Shown here in pieces: positions 1 to 13,460 of a stretch of 64,000 nucleotides of DNA. How positions within the stretch are numbered: position 1 is the stretch's first letter; the number at the start of each line of letters is the position of its first letter. The position numbers and the translations under genes were made by a program. Location of the stretch: the NCBI GenBank assembly GCA_964020975.1, contig OZ026615.1, positions 79,990,403 to 80,054,402 of the forward strand, read 5' to 3'. Below the pieces are notes generated by a model. That model was not told the origin of the DNA. It did not search any database and saw nothing but the letters and a program-made list of their open reading frames with translations. The DNA is from Hermodice carunculata. Lineage: Eukaryota; Annelida; Polychaeta; Eunicida; Amphinomidae.

Positions 1-166
1 GCATACAAGTTTTAGGTTGGGCATTATACATTTCTGGAAAAGAAAAATCCTAGACCAACACCTAAACATTTCAAAATAATAAAGAAAACCCGATGGGATA
101 ATTTCACAGATATAGCTGGATAAAAGTATGTTGAAATTTAGATTATCATCATCAGCATCAACAATA

Positions 167-1490
167 TTAGCTCAGCTGACTTGTCAGACATTTGAGTTTG
201 GATTTTTATTTTTTAATTTCTTTATTGTTTGTTTCTTCATTTTTTGGTAAAATCTTAAGAACTCTTCTCCAAAACTACCTTGTCAATTGATTTGAAATTG
301 CAACGGGACACTTCTTGGGACTCCTACGCCTTAACTTGTGCAACCAGTGGCACTGAATTTTTCCTCTTTTTTTTTTTAAATTTATTTTAGTGTGTTAAAC
401 CATTTTCAACTTCTCCAAAAGTATTACTCAGATTGTTCCGAAACTTGGTGTTAAATGTGGCTTGTGTGAGGGTTAAACTAAATTGTTTGCTAGGTGGCTA
501 TAATCTGGAGCCATGATTTTGTACATTTTTTTACCCTCCGCACATAAAGTGCCACCGGGTATTGTCATCTATTGCGCTGTCCGTCCATTCGTCCTGTCAA
601 CATTAGGTCAATGTCTCAAAAAATATTCACCATAGCTTTAACAAATTGCTATCACAGATGCACTTTATAATAGACCAAGTTTCTATGGAAAACCAGCCTT
701 GCTCTGATTATTTTTGAACTTTTTATAAAACTTCTAATGGTTTTATTTGAAGGCCGTCTGAGTGGCTTCAACCCTGAAGACATTACTGCAATATCTCAAA
801 AAATATTTACCACAGCTTTACCAAATTTTTGTCAGAGTTGCATTTTATAATGGACCAAGTTCCTATTTAAAACTAGCTCCTCTTTATATTTATAATTTTG
901 TCATGAAAATTTAAAGTTTTTATTTCAAGGCAAAACGTTATCATATCTCAACAAGGATGCAGTGCAGCAAATTTTCACCACATTCCTAATGAAAACCAGC
1001 TTCCTCTAATTATTTTTAAACTGAAGAATTCATCATAGCTTCATCAAATTTTTGGTGCAGTTACACCATGTTATTGCACCTGTGGAGTCTCAAAAAAAAT
1101 TGCAGAATTGAGGAAAACAAATTGTGGGAGCCGAAGGTAATCCGTTCTCTGAACGCTATTTTTTTTTTCGATTTGGGAACTTGTCGCTTGATTTGTGCAT
1201 TCCTGTTGATTACCATGCGAGCCTATTGAAATTGCAATGGCAATTCACATATAGGACTTTTCCAAAACCATCAACCAGATTCACTTTCAAGTAGGTCAGG
1301 ATGTATCAAGTGTGTTTAAGTGGTAATGCTCCAATGATGTACACATTTGTTATGATTTTTTAAAAAAGATTTGGTTTAAATATGGTTTTGAAGAAGTGGT
1401 CCAAAAAATCTCTGAAATGAAAATCACAGGATGACTTCAGTCTCTTTATCTAAGATCAGCTGAGCACAAGATTGTCAGAGTCCTCTATTT
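167..1490 (-). mobile_element. non-autonomous Helitron-like element, CTAA terminus, interrupted
   Basis: Read on the minus strand the element starts near 1490 with an AGAGGACT...GACA-type head followed by GCTCAGCTGA. It ends with CTGACAAGTCAG, a short spacer and CTAA at 170-167. That is a hairpin followed by CTRR, as in Helitron 3' ends. The same terminus occurs near 43.87, 44.04 and 51.51 kb. The body carries the 'protects against' style sequence shared with the 42-51 kb copies (aactaggagtcc, gttttggagaag). It is split by a different repeat at about 530-1130. No transposase coding was seen. Confidence 0.5.
530..1130 (+). repeat. nested tandem-unit repeat with TACCCTCCGCAC head
   Basis: Begins TTTTACCCTCCGCACATAAA and contains several diverged units sharing 'aaaaaatattcaccatagcttta', 'atttcaaggc' and 'ttataatrgaccaagttt'. 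The inverse copy is at 25560-26285, which ends in the complementary GGCACTTTATGTGCTGAGGG. It appears inserted into the element at 167-1490. No coding potential was seen. Confidence 0.5.
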
Positions 1491-2379
1491 GCTAAAGCTA
1501 AAAACATATTTATGGTGGATAGCCAACATACATATACAAGTACTTATTTATGATCTCAGGTCCTGACCAGTTAATAGTTTTGTTTTGTTTTGTTTTTTGT
1601 TTATTTTGTTTATATTCTAGCCAATATGACATGTATGGCACTCCCAGCAAAAATGCAGTTTCCTCTTATCATCCTATTGCTGAAAGGTTGTGCATTATTG
1701 CTAAAAAAATGTTTGAATGTTTTGAAATATGCGCTTCAGTTTTGCAAAATATGATGTGTACTTGTACCTTTGATGCCACTTGTACACTCACACAATTAAA
1801 AGTTAGATATTGTGCTTGTCAATAGCTTGGTACAGTCTAGTCACCAGGTGTGTGGGTGGCCCAGGTGCATGTTATTTATCAAGCTGTAAATTTCTGACCA
1901 CAATACCTGAGCACAGGAAGGTCCTTATTACCTGTGGGAAGTGGGGTGAAAACCAAGCTGCCTCAAATTAGAAATCACTTTCTAATAATAGAAATGTAAA
2001 GCTGTACAAAGATAAACTTACTACATATTTGCTGTTGACCAGCTGAGCTTTTAGGATACAATGCATGAATAACTTCCCATCTTTTCTGCTTCACAAAAAC
2101 AGTTCACTGGATCCTTTTCAAACTAGATGGGATGTGTCTTTAGTTTGTCTCTGCTAACTTTGTTCAAATGGTTAAAACATTCTTCGAAACCACTTGGCCA
2201 CTTCAAAATGGCATAGGGGCACTTCTGGGTCAAAGGACTGCATCCACACAAACCATTGGTGCCAAAAACTGAACAAGGCAGCTAATTAAGGGGCATGGGA
2301 AAAGACAAGCCAGCAACTAAGCAAAAGGTGCAAATACCATCATTTTGCATGGTCATATAGCACACGTTATGCTCAGCAA
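1491..2379. other. gene-free stretch, nothing recognised
   Basis: AT-rich single-copy-looking sequence. The open frame at 1550-1825 is low-complexity at its start and resembles no family I know. The right part (from about 2050) may belong to the eroded end of the DIRS-like copy that follows. Confidence 0.4.
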
Positions 2380-5300
2380 ACGTGGTGGAGGATTACCAAT
2401 GGCATGATCACAAAATGCTGACCGCCATATTGCAAAGAGTTGTCGCATTGAAGGCTCTAACCTTAAGGGCTTTATCCAAGACCCATTTGAGGGCAACAAG
2501 CTTGTCCAACACAGTCTTTTAGGCCTGTCAGATAGTCTGCTTGATCCATGAAGAAATCATGTACATGTACCTGTTGACTTGTCACTTTTGGGATTTATCT
2601 CAGGGAAGAAAGAGGGCAGACCTCTGACCGCTAGAGCTGGCTCATGTACGAAAGGTACCTACAAAGGAATCTCACTGGACACACATCTCTTTTCTTGGGG
2701 GAAACAGCCATGTCCATAGCACCGGTGACAAATCCACAAAAGGCCAAGGAGGTTTTTAGGGTTCCTTGCTAAGAAGCCCAACAAGGTCTCAGGGTCATCT
2801 GGGAGGTGTTGGGTGACCACTGGATTTGGTCATGTGATAGAGCATGGCTATCACTTCATGTGGCCATACAAGTAAGTATTAACAGAAAATAAGTTTCCAC
2901 ATGCACACAGCTTGAAGTCGACTTTTTGCAGGTCCTCTGGGTGCTCAAAGGGCAGTGACAGGTCCAAGCAAGGTTAGACCTACCTAGCTGCTGGACTCTA
3001 TGTGTAAAGAGAGGCTTACCAACAGGTAAGGATCACTCTCAATGCAAATGTCCAGAACATTTATCAGGGTTGAGGAAATAGTAATATGAAACCCTTTAAT
3101 GCTTTTGAAGCTCTTACTGAGGACCTCCTATTAGTACAAAAGCAAATCCAAGATATCCACAATAGATGGGGGCTTCAGGTGGACTTTTTTGCTAGAACAC
3201 AGATGTAATTCTTCTTGCCCTATGAGTGACTGTTAAAAGAAAAAAAATCATGTCCATAGCTTGAGGTACACTTCATGCATGACTTTCAGGTGCTCAAAGG
3301 GCCACCTTGTGAGCATGTTCAGGCCCCACCAAGTTGGGACCTGCCTAGCAGCTGGTCTGTCTGTGTAAAATAGGACCACAGCATTTGTCAAGGTTGAGGA
3401 AATAGCAACATGAATTCCTTCAAGGCTTCTCAAGCTCTTACTGAGGATCTGCCACTGGTACAGAAGAAACTCTCGTATTACAATCAATGGGGACTGCGAA
3501 TAAATTTTCCTGTCTGCTCACTAGTCAGAAAACGTTCTCCGCAAACTGAGTGCACTTCTAAAGAGTGTTGAAGCCCCTCCTCTGGCAATCCTAGTGGCAA
3601 CCAATGTTGACAAACTTCTGTCATAGACATGCTGTGCAATATCCTTTAAGTGTAAGTGTGAAGGTTCAGCACCTGAGAGTTCCTGTGGAATCTACATGTC
3701 TGTAAGTGCACTAGAAGGCTTGGCCATGTTGGTAGAATTAACAGCAGTTCCATGCTTAGTTCCAACTGGTCTCAGAACAACTCTCTTTCAGGCCACTGAG
3801 GGTGACCATGATGAGACTGCAATAATATGACCTGATCTTCTAAAAGACTCTAAGGATCTGTGGAAGAGGGAAAGAATATAAGTCCAGAGGTTGAAGCAGT
3901 CCATGGCTCCAGTATTTACTGCTAGTGCCTGGGGATCCAGGCAAGTTGACACATGAACAGAGAGCTTCGTGTTTAAACCATTTGTCTACAGATTCACATG
4001 TGGGGTACCCATCTGATACATGTTTTTTCCATCCTGTGATGAATTATCCACTCTATCCTGAACAGCTGACCCTTGCACAAAAGTTGGTCAGCTAGAATAT
4101 TTTTAGTCCTGGGACATGTTTTGCTGTGTATCGACATCAATTGCATATATAACACCATAGAAGTATGTGCTCCTCAAAAAACCTCTTGGACCTTCTGTCG
4201 CCTTGCCAGTTGAAGTAGGCAATGACTGTCCTTTTGTTGCACATGGTGAGAATGTGTTGGTGCTCCACCGGAGGACGGGAGTGGGTAGGAGTGTATCACC
4301 ATCAGTGGGTAGGAGTGTATCACCATCAGTGGGTAGGAGTGTATCACCATCAGTGGGTAGGAGTGTATCACCATCAGTGGGTAGGAGTGTATCACCATCA
4401 GTGGGTAGGAGTGTATCACCATCAGTGGGTAGGAGTGTATCACCATCAGTTTCAACCAGTTTATGTTATGGAATCTGTCATGTGTTATCCAATCATCTGA
4501 CACAGTCTGGTTTCTTCTTCCAGAGACTCCTCAACTAGATTGTGATGAGTCGGTGAATAGGGGAACTTGAGTCTGAAAAGGCACCAAGGTCTGTCCGTTC
4601 ATGATGTCCCTTTGAGTCTACTTGACAAATGTGTTCCTGGTCTGAGGGAAGTGCTGGAACTGGGCCTTGGAAGCCCTGGGCATTTGACCAAGTGTCCTTC
4701 AAAGCGAACTGCAGGGATCATCAGCTCAACCTTCCAAGATGGATCTGGGAGTCCATTGGGATCAGAAAGCCTATCAGGGTCTGCTGCTGCCTGCCCAATC
4801 AGAACCTGCAAGTCAAGAACACAGAAATTATCTGTTGCCATCTATCATCTGATGGACAGCAGTTGAAGGCAATCAGATTGAACAGAATCCACAGAAAGAC
4901 AAAAGATATGTCCCAGTCCCAACTGAACTTGGGAAGGTTCACAAGTAGGCCTATGTGGCAATAGAGATCCCCAAACAGACTGTGTGTTGATATAGGAGAT
5001 CAAGGTGCTGGAGCATCAAGATCAGACAATTCTCCAGCTACACATGACTGTAGATGGCCCTCTTGTGTCAATGCATGGCTACTGTTTACACAAACCATGT
5101 GGAGACCAGAGGTGCCAAGGTAAATGTGAATAGAAGGGCCATAAATTGGTATACCTTGTCTTCAAAAGCAAACAGAAACCTACATGAAGTATCCATAACT
5201 GGCCCATGCATGGAAGATTTCGTCTTTCTAGTTGAAAGGTGCAGTCCACTCCTCAGGTCTGAAGATCGACTGCTGCTACTGACTGAGATGTTTCCATATG

Positions 5301-6060
5301 GAAGGCAGAGACTTCCATGTACTCATTCCATGATGACAGGTCTATGACTGGATGTGTCTGTCTCATTTGGGAATGATAAATAAAAGATTGTAGAGGCTGC
5401 AAGATGATTGGTCTGCAACAAACCTTTGCTTAACAGCTTCTGGGTCACCTCTGTGAACTCCAAGTACCTGGGTTCCTGGGGGGAACTTGGTGTGCGGACC
5501 ACTTTGCAGTCTACAGAAGTATAGAAGCCTGTCAGGACCAAATGGCTGGAAATAGCCATGTCTCAGGGTTTCAGAATGAATAACCATCTGTGATAGAGAA
5601 AGGCATCTGCCAACTACTCCTCAGAGGTGACTGTGGCAGTGGGACATAGTGACTGGTCTGGATCCAGCAGTGACAGAGGATAGTCAATAGGACTGAGGGG
5701 GCATCATCTTCCTTTGCACTTATGTGAACAAGGCTTGCCCTGAGGGGACTTCTTGTCCTTCTTGGGATTGTTGACCGATCCCACAGGTGTTGCCTTACTG
5801 TGTATCTAGATGACCCCTTCTGACTGCATGTAGAGCAGAGGCTAATGTGTAGAGTGATCTCACTGATACCATTAGACTCATCCTCTATTCTTCTGCAGTT
5901 CTGGCCTGTTTGTACTGAAAATAGCTTCTGCTATCTCTCCTCCAAACAAGGTCCCAGAGAAGAGCAGCTATATATGGGCTCACTTGTAGATCTGGTCTAT
6001 GATTTTATGATTACACCGAGCCCAACAGACCATTGCCAATCAGCAATCCCCTGAGGGGAG
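2380..6060 (-). mobile_element. DIRS-like (tyrosine-recombinase) retroelement fossil, copy 1
   Basis: Old, broken minus-strand copy. In element order: gag-like remnant (about 6.06-5.7 kb), reverse transcriptase remnant (about 5.6-5.0 kb), RNase H-like stretch (about 4.9-4.55 kb), and a region resembling the pre-core of DIRS tyrosine recombinases (about 3.5-2.9 kb), itself present as two diverged tandem copies. The 4.55-6.06 kb part is collinear at DNA level with copy 2 at 10.1-11.4 kb. Many breaks; clearly dead. Outer limits are uncertain because no terminal repeats were recognised. Confidence 0.6.
4281..4450. repeat. 24-bp minisatellite, about 7 copies
   Basis: Near-perfect head-to-tail copies of a 24-bp unit built on GGGTAGGAGTGTATCACCAT. 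Because the period is a multiple of three it stays open in several frames on both strands and gives artificial 8-residue repeat proteins. It lies inside the DIRS-like fossil, and the low divergence between units suggests recent expansion. Confidence 0.95.
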
Positions 6061-8820
6061 CTGTCTTCATACTGTTTTTTATTCATACTGCCAGATGCCA
6101 TGTTGCATGAAATTTCAAGTCAACCAACTATGTATTCACCTGTCTGCATAGAGCAACAGTTCAGAAATAAGCGCTTTTTATATTTGCACAGCCTGTAGGA
6201 ACTCAAAATGGATATTCTGTAGATTATAGGTAGTGACAAGACCACATCAGAAAGCACTTCATGTGTAAAATATGTGAAGCTTTATACCCAAATCTGAAAA
6301 AAGGCACTGGAGACGAAATCACTTATAGTGGGATGCATGCACTATTTTAGCCACAGACAGTCCACACAACAGCTGATATGCAGCTCTGCTGTCAGACTGA
6401 TGGTCATTTGTCTGTTTAGATATCTACTGAGTACATGTACTAGTAGTGCCTACTAAAATTGTGGGCGACTTCATAGCTGGATTGATCAAGATCAGAATTT
6501 GGTGTTTGAGATAGAGGTATAATGTTATATAACTAATGCTACATGTTGAAGAACATCATAAAGTTGTATGTTTGTTGATATTCTGTTTGTCCGTGGTGTG
6601 CTATTCAAACCATAGTCAAAATGGCACGAAGTTATTGTGTTTTTAGCTATTTTCACATAGGTATAGTTCATATTGTCTTCAATCTGTTCAAACTTTTCAT
6701 AAGAATAAGGACAAGGCTTATGTAAATGTATGTGACGTTGAGTACATGTTGACTATGCATGAAGAGTTCCCAAAATGCAATATTATAAAATAATTTATGT
6801 AAAAGATACTTTTGTTGTGTATTATGTATAGCCAATATCATAAATTTGTTTTGTATGTTAAGGTTGTATACTGAAGAAATACACCACAAGGGATAAATCA
6901 AGTATATGAAGTATATCATCACACGACAGAAATTCTAATTCTGAAAACTTCAATATGTACCTCTTGTTACTTGGTAATCCATTCTACACAACAATGGGGA
7001 GAAACAAATTCTAATTTGCTGAATAGATTTTATAGTATGTAAGTTTTCAACCTCAGATGAACATAATGAAAATTTACACCCTAATTGTTTGTTGTACATT
7101 TGTGTTCCTCCCATGCTGTTATAATTTGTTGCTGGGTATGTTACACTTGTGATTGAAGAGAATGGAAGCTTGTTGCATATCTGAACAAAGCAGGAATTTG
7201 TTTGTCTTTTTTTGAGAGTATGTATTCCATTTTCCCACAAACAAAATGTGAGTGCAAAGGTTTGAGGCTGTAATATGTATTCACAAAAGAAAAGATGGAG
7301 AAAAAGGGAAGAAGAGGGACAACAGAGAGAACAAATTTCTTGAAAAGCAGAATGTCTTTGTTGGCACACAGCCATAATAAAGCAATTTGAGTCTTTACCC
7401 ACAATTCAAAATCTTTGTAGAACATACTCAACGTATCATTGCATGCTTCACCCACTGAGTCAACTAAATTTGCTCCACATGCAACAGAAAATGAGACCTA
7501 CATTAGCACCATTATGTCCACAGTTGATTCAGTTTGGTAACGGATGCAGTAATATATGCAATACATGTACTGTGCTTCCAAAACAGGAATGATGCAGGTC
7601 ATCAGCCTCTCCCACACTGATATACAGCACTGCTACAAATCAATGCTGCAGGCACATATCCTGGCAATTTTAAAACATTCATAGATGTAAATGCAGCTGT
7701 TATGAGAGTTATTAAGCTAACAAAATAGTCAATATAACTAGTAGCTCATCAAAAAAAGGATTTATGGGGAAAAAAGCAGTTAATTTACTTGTCATGGATC
7801 AGAACTTATTGTGGAGATGGGTTTGATATTTTGTACCGGAAATGATATTTTTGTTTTGTTTTATCCATCCAAGTACTGTTTTTGAACGTCTAGCAAATTC
7901 CATGTCCTGTTTACGAGTGCTCAAGGAGAAATTTAAACTCAGTCTCAAATGGCTTTGCTTGAATATCTCCATTAATGTTTCAGCGTGCTTAAACACTGTA
8001 CAAGATTTTACATAAGTACTTCAAAGGCAAATTTGGGTGATCATGGCATGTTATTCATCCCCGTTAATTTACTTTGCCTAACTAATCTGATAAGGGGAGT
8101 CATTTTCCCTGTCACAGCCTCTATTTTTTTATTTTTATTTTTTTATTTTTTTTATTTTTCATTTTTTCATCTGATATACACCATTAAAATGCATTATTGA
8201 GTGACACTCTGGTTCTGTGCAGGTGCACCCAGGGAGGTGGATACAGACACTGTATCCAACTTCATGATACACCTTAATTATCTCTTTATCTGTTTATACA
8301 TGACATAAGGGTCCCACAGGGTATTAAATGATGTCTTTACAATTCACAGTTCATCTGTGTTTTGACACCATCATTTCAATATAAATTTGAAGAAGATTCA
8401 GCCAAGTTAATCTACAATGTGCAGGTTTCCTTATATAGCTCCAAATGTTTGTACATGTTGTGGCCTACACTGGGTGGTGGGCATATTACAATACAATTAG
8501 CACTTTTGCTCTCATGTTTCCCAGAAAAGGCTGTCTTGAAAGTGGCTTATTTCCCAAGACATCTCCTTCACATAATCAAGTCAATCTTCAGTGTAACTTT
8601 ATCTCTCCAAAAGTGACTTCATGCCATTATACTGAGACTGCAGTTCTTTGGGACTATCTCCCATGAAATATAATGTGCTAATTTAACCAGTAATTTGACT
8701 ATGACTGCAATTTGATGGTGTAACAGCATATTCTTTTTGCAGGGGCAGTAATTCTCTTGAGATTATTTTCAACTCACGTCCCTCAAATAAAGCCACTCTA
8801 TGCAGGCATTCCGCAGCAAT
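6061..8820. other. gene-free stretch; possible minus-strand Helitron head near 7.35 kb
   Basis: AT-rich, no recognisable gene. At 7352-7375 an imperfect version of the ATGTCTGTGT / ACACAGACAT hairpin, with loop TGGC, is followed leftward by a pyrimidine-rich minus strand. That is the head architecture of the 144-bp-unit Helitron family found intact elsewhere. Open frames at 6668-6922 and 6950-7455 have no recognisable content. A T-rich tract lies at 8126-8170. Confidence 0.35.
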
Positions 8821-8825
8821 ACAAT

Positions 8826-9060
8826 TTAACCCTTTCCCCCTCAAACCAGGAAAAACCAACTGGTGGTCAAATGTCTGCTTCAGTGTTTTTGACTAATTTC
8901 AACAGTGATGAACAAAGTTTGCATCCAAATTGTAAATCAGACCTTTGAAGATCACATGGCCCAGGTCAACAGCTTTCCTTGGTGGGGGTTGGGTGTTAGT
9001 GCTCAATCCACATCAAGGAAAGTTGTTGACTCACTCTTAATTCAAGGTGGACAGGGTTAA
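8826..9060. mobile_element. MITE, TTTAACCC family (copy 1)
   Basis: Ends are TTTAACCCTTTCC...CAGGGTTAA. The interior shares 'ggtcaacagctttccttgg' and the 'aaggaaagttgttgactca' block with copies at 17.1, 31.4, 59.1 and 59.5 kb. About 230 bp, no coding capacity. Confidence 0.65.
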
Positions 9061-9814
9061 TCCCCAAAAAGCATACAATGTGTAAAACTGCTCGCATGAG
9101 ATTAAAAAAAACAAACACACACACACACAATTACAATACTGGTCATGACTATGTACATTATTGACACAGTACAATGTCATGATCATTGCTTGAGTTCACT
9201 GTGCTTCAGATCACCATTTACTTCAAATGTCAAACAATGCAACTGTTGAATACATGTGCACACTTTTCATATTTTTGACAGGTGCGATTGAACAACATTA
9301 CAGGAATGATGTATGTCATACGAACTTTTAAAAAAAACCCAAGGATATAGGTCTGTCTATACCATGGACAGACAGACAAAATGCAGGGAGGGATGGGGCT
9401 AGCTGCCACAACACTAAAAGCTGGGCCATTATGTTGCTGACCTTTTACGGGTGGCCAAGTATTTCTTTCACATATTCAGTGTTTTTAAAAAGGCTCAACA
9501 ACAAAATTTAATGGTTTTCAATGTAGGCGTCAGAGCATCGTGGATGGGAGAATTTTGATGACAACACCCACAAAAACAGGTTTACTTTGGTCTATTTTAA
9601 TGACTTCATGACTCCCCATTCAACTGCAACACTGTCAGGTGAGGTAATGCAGGAGTAGCATTTCCCTTCTTGCAGCTATAGTATATGTCACTCAAACAGT
9701 AAAGTTAGCACATTTTTACCCATTTTGATGAGTTATTGATAAAAATCCCTCAAAACCAAATTGTTTTCCCTTGTAAAATCTTGCCCCCAGGACAGACCAA
9801 CAAACTGCATACAT
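9061..9814. other. gene-free stretch
   Basis: No gene or recognised element. Contains a short (AC)n run near 9112-9130 and an A-rich run near 9325. Confidence 0.4.
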
Positions 9815-12485
9815 GTATTACAAATGTAATTTTGCTGATGACAATTCCCTCCTTGCTGAAGGTAACACTATTGTAGAAGTCCAGTACAAACCGTCATCAG
9901 ATGGAAAACATATTAAAGACTGGTGGGATACAAACTGCATGTAGGCCATCACATATAAAATTCCAGTATATTTGCCAATACTTGAGGAGACCAAACTGAT
10001 CTGAATGTTCCCGTTCTTGATGGTGCATTGGTCAGTGGACAAGACAGTGTAAAACTGATAGGGTCCACGTTGACATGCGTATCAAATAAATCTGCCCTCC
10101 ATATGGGCTCCCCAACCAAAGTGAGAGGAGTCCGTATAAATGGTGAGTTGTGCCTGAGATGGTGTCAACATCTTACCCGACATGACATTTTCCCGCTTGG
10201 TCCACTAAATGAGGCGTCAGTGGTCATCCAGGAGCACTGGCACCTGTGCTTGGTAGCCCTGGTCCTTCGACCATCAGTCCCACATAGCATACAGCAAGGG
10301 ACGACAGTGTTGGGGATCCAGAGTGACCTGTGAGTCCATTGACGTCAAGGAGGCCATCAGGGTTTGCCACTGCCAGGCCATGCGAACCTCCAGATTCACA
10401 ATCACGCCTATGCATTGACAAAGTTCAGGAACAGTCTGTGTGTGGTGCAGGGAATCTGGATCAACCAGTCCTCCAGGTGCACATGAAAGCGCACTGCACT
10501 CTTGTGAAGGTGCGTGGCTACCACCTGCATGAACCGGGATAACACCAGAGGTGCCATGGCAAGGCCAAGTGGAAGCCCCCTGAACAGGTAACTTGGCCTG
10601 AGAAGGTGAACTGCGAATACCTCCATAAAGTCTATATGGTGGGCAAGTGGAGGAATGTGTCCTTGAAGTCCAAAGACGTTGTCCACTCCTGGGGCTGTAG
10701 GTCTATAATCAGAAGCCAATGTTCATCCCACTTGGGGACTAGGAAGAATAGGCTGTAGAACCTGGGCAATCCAGGGTCCTCCACCCACTCAATGGCATTC
10801 TTGCTCCATAGCTTTACCACCACCTCTGGGAACACCGATGCTTTGGGCTCCTTTGTGGGTGTGTGTGAACCACTCGGGTTCGCAGCATAGCGCAGGCCTG
10901 TCTTTGCCAAAAGGCAGAGAATAGCCATGTCTCAGGGTATTGAAGAGGACTGAATTGTCTGTGATAGACTCCCACTGAGCGTGGAGGGTAGAAAGGCAAA
11001 TGCTGACTGGGCACTCAGAGATGTCTATAGCGGTGGCGGATGGCAACCCCGAGACGATGTGGTCCGGAAGGCAAGAGTCAGGAACCCTGGGGCTTCACCG
11101 GCTTCTTGCCTTTACTGGCTGTCTTGCCCTTCCTGGATCACTTCACATTCTTCCTAGGCCCTTACAATGCTGGAGGCATGGCTCAGGCAGGGCTCGGGCG
11201 GAGAGTAAGTGGGTGCAGTATGGGTGGCAGGCTGGGTGGGGTCAGCCAAGGAGGACAGTGACCAAATGGAGTTGGTCAAAGCCTTCATCAAAGTCCATTT
11301 GGCAGAGCGGGCCTCAAGGTCCTGCACTCATCGAACAATGTCTGCCATCTCTCCTCTAAACAGCATGTTAGAGAAGATTGGCCCCATGCACGCTTGGCAC
11401 TAGATTGGGTCAGGCAACTGCTGACCCTGGATATGGGCATCCTTGTCTGCAAACACAAGTTAGCCTATAGCGTGCAGGCCCTCCTGATCTGGCGGTGAAT
11501 CGCCCGTAACAACAAAGTTGTGAGCAAAGCCGCCTGACCAAACCAGTCGAAGATCTGCGCTGAACACTGGAGGTCATCGAAGAGGGACCTCAGAGCTGAC
11601 ATTAAGATGTTAGAGTAGGACAGCATGAGGGCAGAGCCTGTAGCATCCTCTTTGAGTCTCCTGAAGGTGCCCAAGGATGCGGAAACGGCCTTTGGTGCCT
11701 TCCCATCATACTCATCCCAATCTAAATCTACTGGAAGTGACTGGGAAGAATAAATCTGCTGTGGGGTGGAATACCATTTCCCTCAGACATCCTGCTGGGC
11801 AAAAACTCGCCCATGCCTGAAATAGCCAGATGGTGGCTCCATGAGAACCCGGGTGCCATAAATCCTGGCCATCAGCTGGTTATAAAACTCTGTGACGAAG
11901 GGTGAGAAAGGGTTTGGCAACCTATGTCACATGTCTTTCAAGGACAAGTCCTGGCAGCACATAGCCACAGCCCCTCTTCTCTCCTTCGGCTGAGTGAGCA
12001 CAGCTTGGTCACCCACTGGGCTCCAAATGAGTGCTTTGAGATGCTCAAAGCCCCGAGTCAGAGTGGTATTCATGGGGGCGGAAGCATGCAGGTACCACTT
12101 GTGCTATGGATGCTACAGGGCTCTGGCAAGCAACATCAGTGTGGGCGCCAGCTGCTAGCCGGTAACCTGGGCCTACTGACAAACCAATCTGAAAACAACA
12201 GCTCCTCCTCCTCAGTGTCAATGTTTGAAGACTGATCACCAGGCCTTGGAGTCATGGCACCCAAAACCTTGTCAAACAGTAGTTCCACCGAGGCAGATGG
12301 GGCAGCCACTTGTGACAGAAGTGTGTCCATTACATGCCTTGCATTAGGCAACCTGCACAGCCTGCATCTGCTCCTCACACAAACGGCAAGAGAGCAGGAC
12401 TTCCGGGAGGCTCCGGACGGGAGCCATAGCTGCCATCAACCTGAAGGTCAGCTGGCTGGAAGGCACCTGCTGGAGTTCCCACCTG
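9815..12485 (-). mobile_element. DIRS-like retroelement fossil, copy 2
   Basis: Broken minus-strand copy of the same family as at 2.4-6.1 kb, less eroded and more GC- and CpG-rich than its surroundings, so probably younger. In element order: gag-like region (about 12.4-11.0 kb), reverse transcriptase (about 10.95-10.4 kb, with a recognisable palm region of the DIRS/Ngaro type, PLGLAMAP-like), and RNase H-like remains (about 10.4-9.85 kb). No tyrosine recombinase or terminal repeats were recognised, so the 3' part seems lost. Several breaks; not functional. Confidence 0.7.
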
Positions 12486-12499
12486 CCAATATAATGGAT

Positions 12500-12750
12500 A
12501 GTAAATAGAAGTTGTAGAACTTAATTATGCTAATTAGGGCATTAAAGAATTTAAAAGTTGAATATCTCCAAAACTATTATAGATAGAGATACCATTTCAA
12601 CTTCAATTTATAGGTTTGTGGCAAAGCCACACGCATTCAATGAACCAAAGTTGTAGGATTTTTATTTATGCACACTAGGTGAATACGCAAAATTTAAATC
12701 TTCAAAGCTATTATGGATAGAGGTGCCATTCCATTGAAAATATATTTTTC
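12500..12750 (+). repeat. fragment of the ~144-bp-unit Helitron-internal repeat
   Basis: Shares 'attatgctaattagggcatt', 'ttgaatatctccaaaactatta' and 'atagagataccattyca' with the tandem arrays at 34.8-35.5 and 55.7-57.0 kb. Nearly two units, no terminal hairpins. Confidence 0.7.
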
Positions 12751-13126
12751 ATCAGCTTCAAGTCAGTTGACCTTATATTTTAAGACAAATTTGACCCTTA
12801 GAATGCACGTTTTCCCTTTTATTTTGTAACAAGTTCTTACCATGGTGCCTTCTCCCACTTGGTTGTTGCATGACCTAGCAATTCCAATCAATATGCATTT
12901 GAACCCCCTTAAAAAAATTCTGGATCTGCCCCAGGTCATCAAGAGTCCAGGATCAACCATTACAAACATATAAGCTAATATATCAGTTTGACCTTTCAAG
13001 TCACTCAGGGTCAATATTAGCATTACCATAAGAAAGCCCATGGGCGTATTTCTGTTTATGTTTAACACTAACATGGCTCTAAGACACACCTTACCAAGAT
13101 ACAAACTAATGTCATATTTGCAAAGT

Positions 13127-13130
<4 letters not shown>

Positions 13131-13175
<45 letters not shown>
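13131..13175 (+). repeat. poly-A run of 45
   Basis: Uninterrupted A45 within a locally duplicated repeat (13.10-13.46 kb share 'ccccagacctg..gagtatgtgtgc'). Possibly a retroposon tail, but no element body was recognised. Confidence 0.9.
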
Positions 13176-13177
<2 letters not shown>

Positions 13178-13460
13178 AGGGGGGCAGGGATCCCAAACAA
13201 AAATCACTTGAATGCAACAATGCTTATACCAAAAGGATTCCCCAGACCTGTTGAGTATGTGTGCCAAAATTCAAAGCAAAAAGTGAATTGGCAGCAAAGC
13301 ATGTCATATTTGAAGAGCCAGCTAAAAAATTATCATTAAAAAAATCACATCAATGAGGCATGACATTACTTATATACGAAGAATTTCCCAGACCTGCAGA
13401 GCATGTGTGCAAAATTCCAAATAATTGGTTAACTGGGAGGAAAGTTTTAGCCAAACTACA

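Noticed and set aside
4167-4538. Open frames with SVGRSVSP or MVIHSYPL repeats on both strands
   Set aside because: They translate the 24-bp minisatellite, whose period is divisible by three, so several frames stay open.
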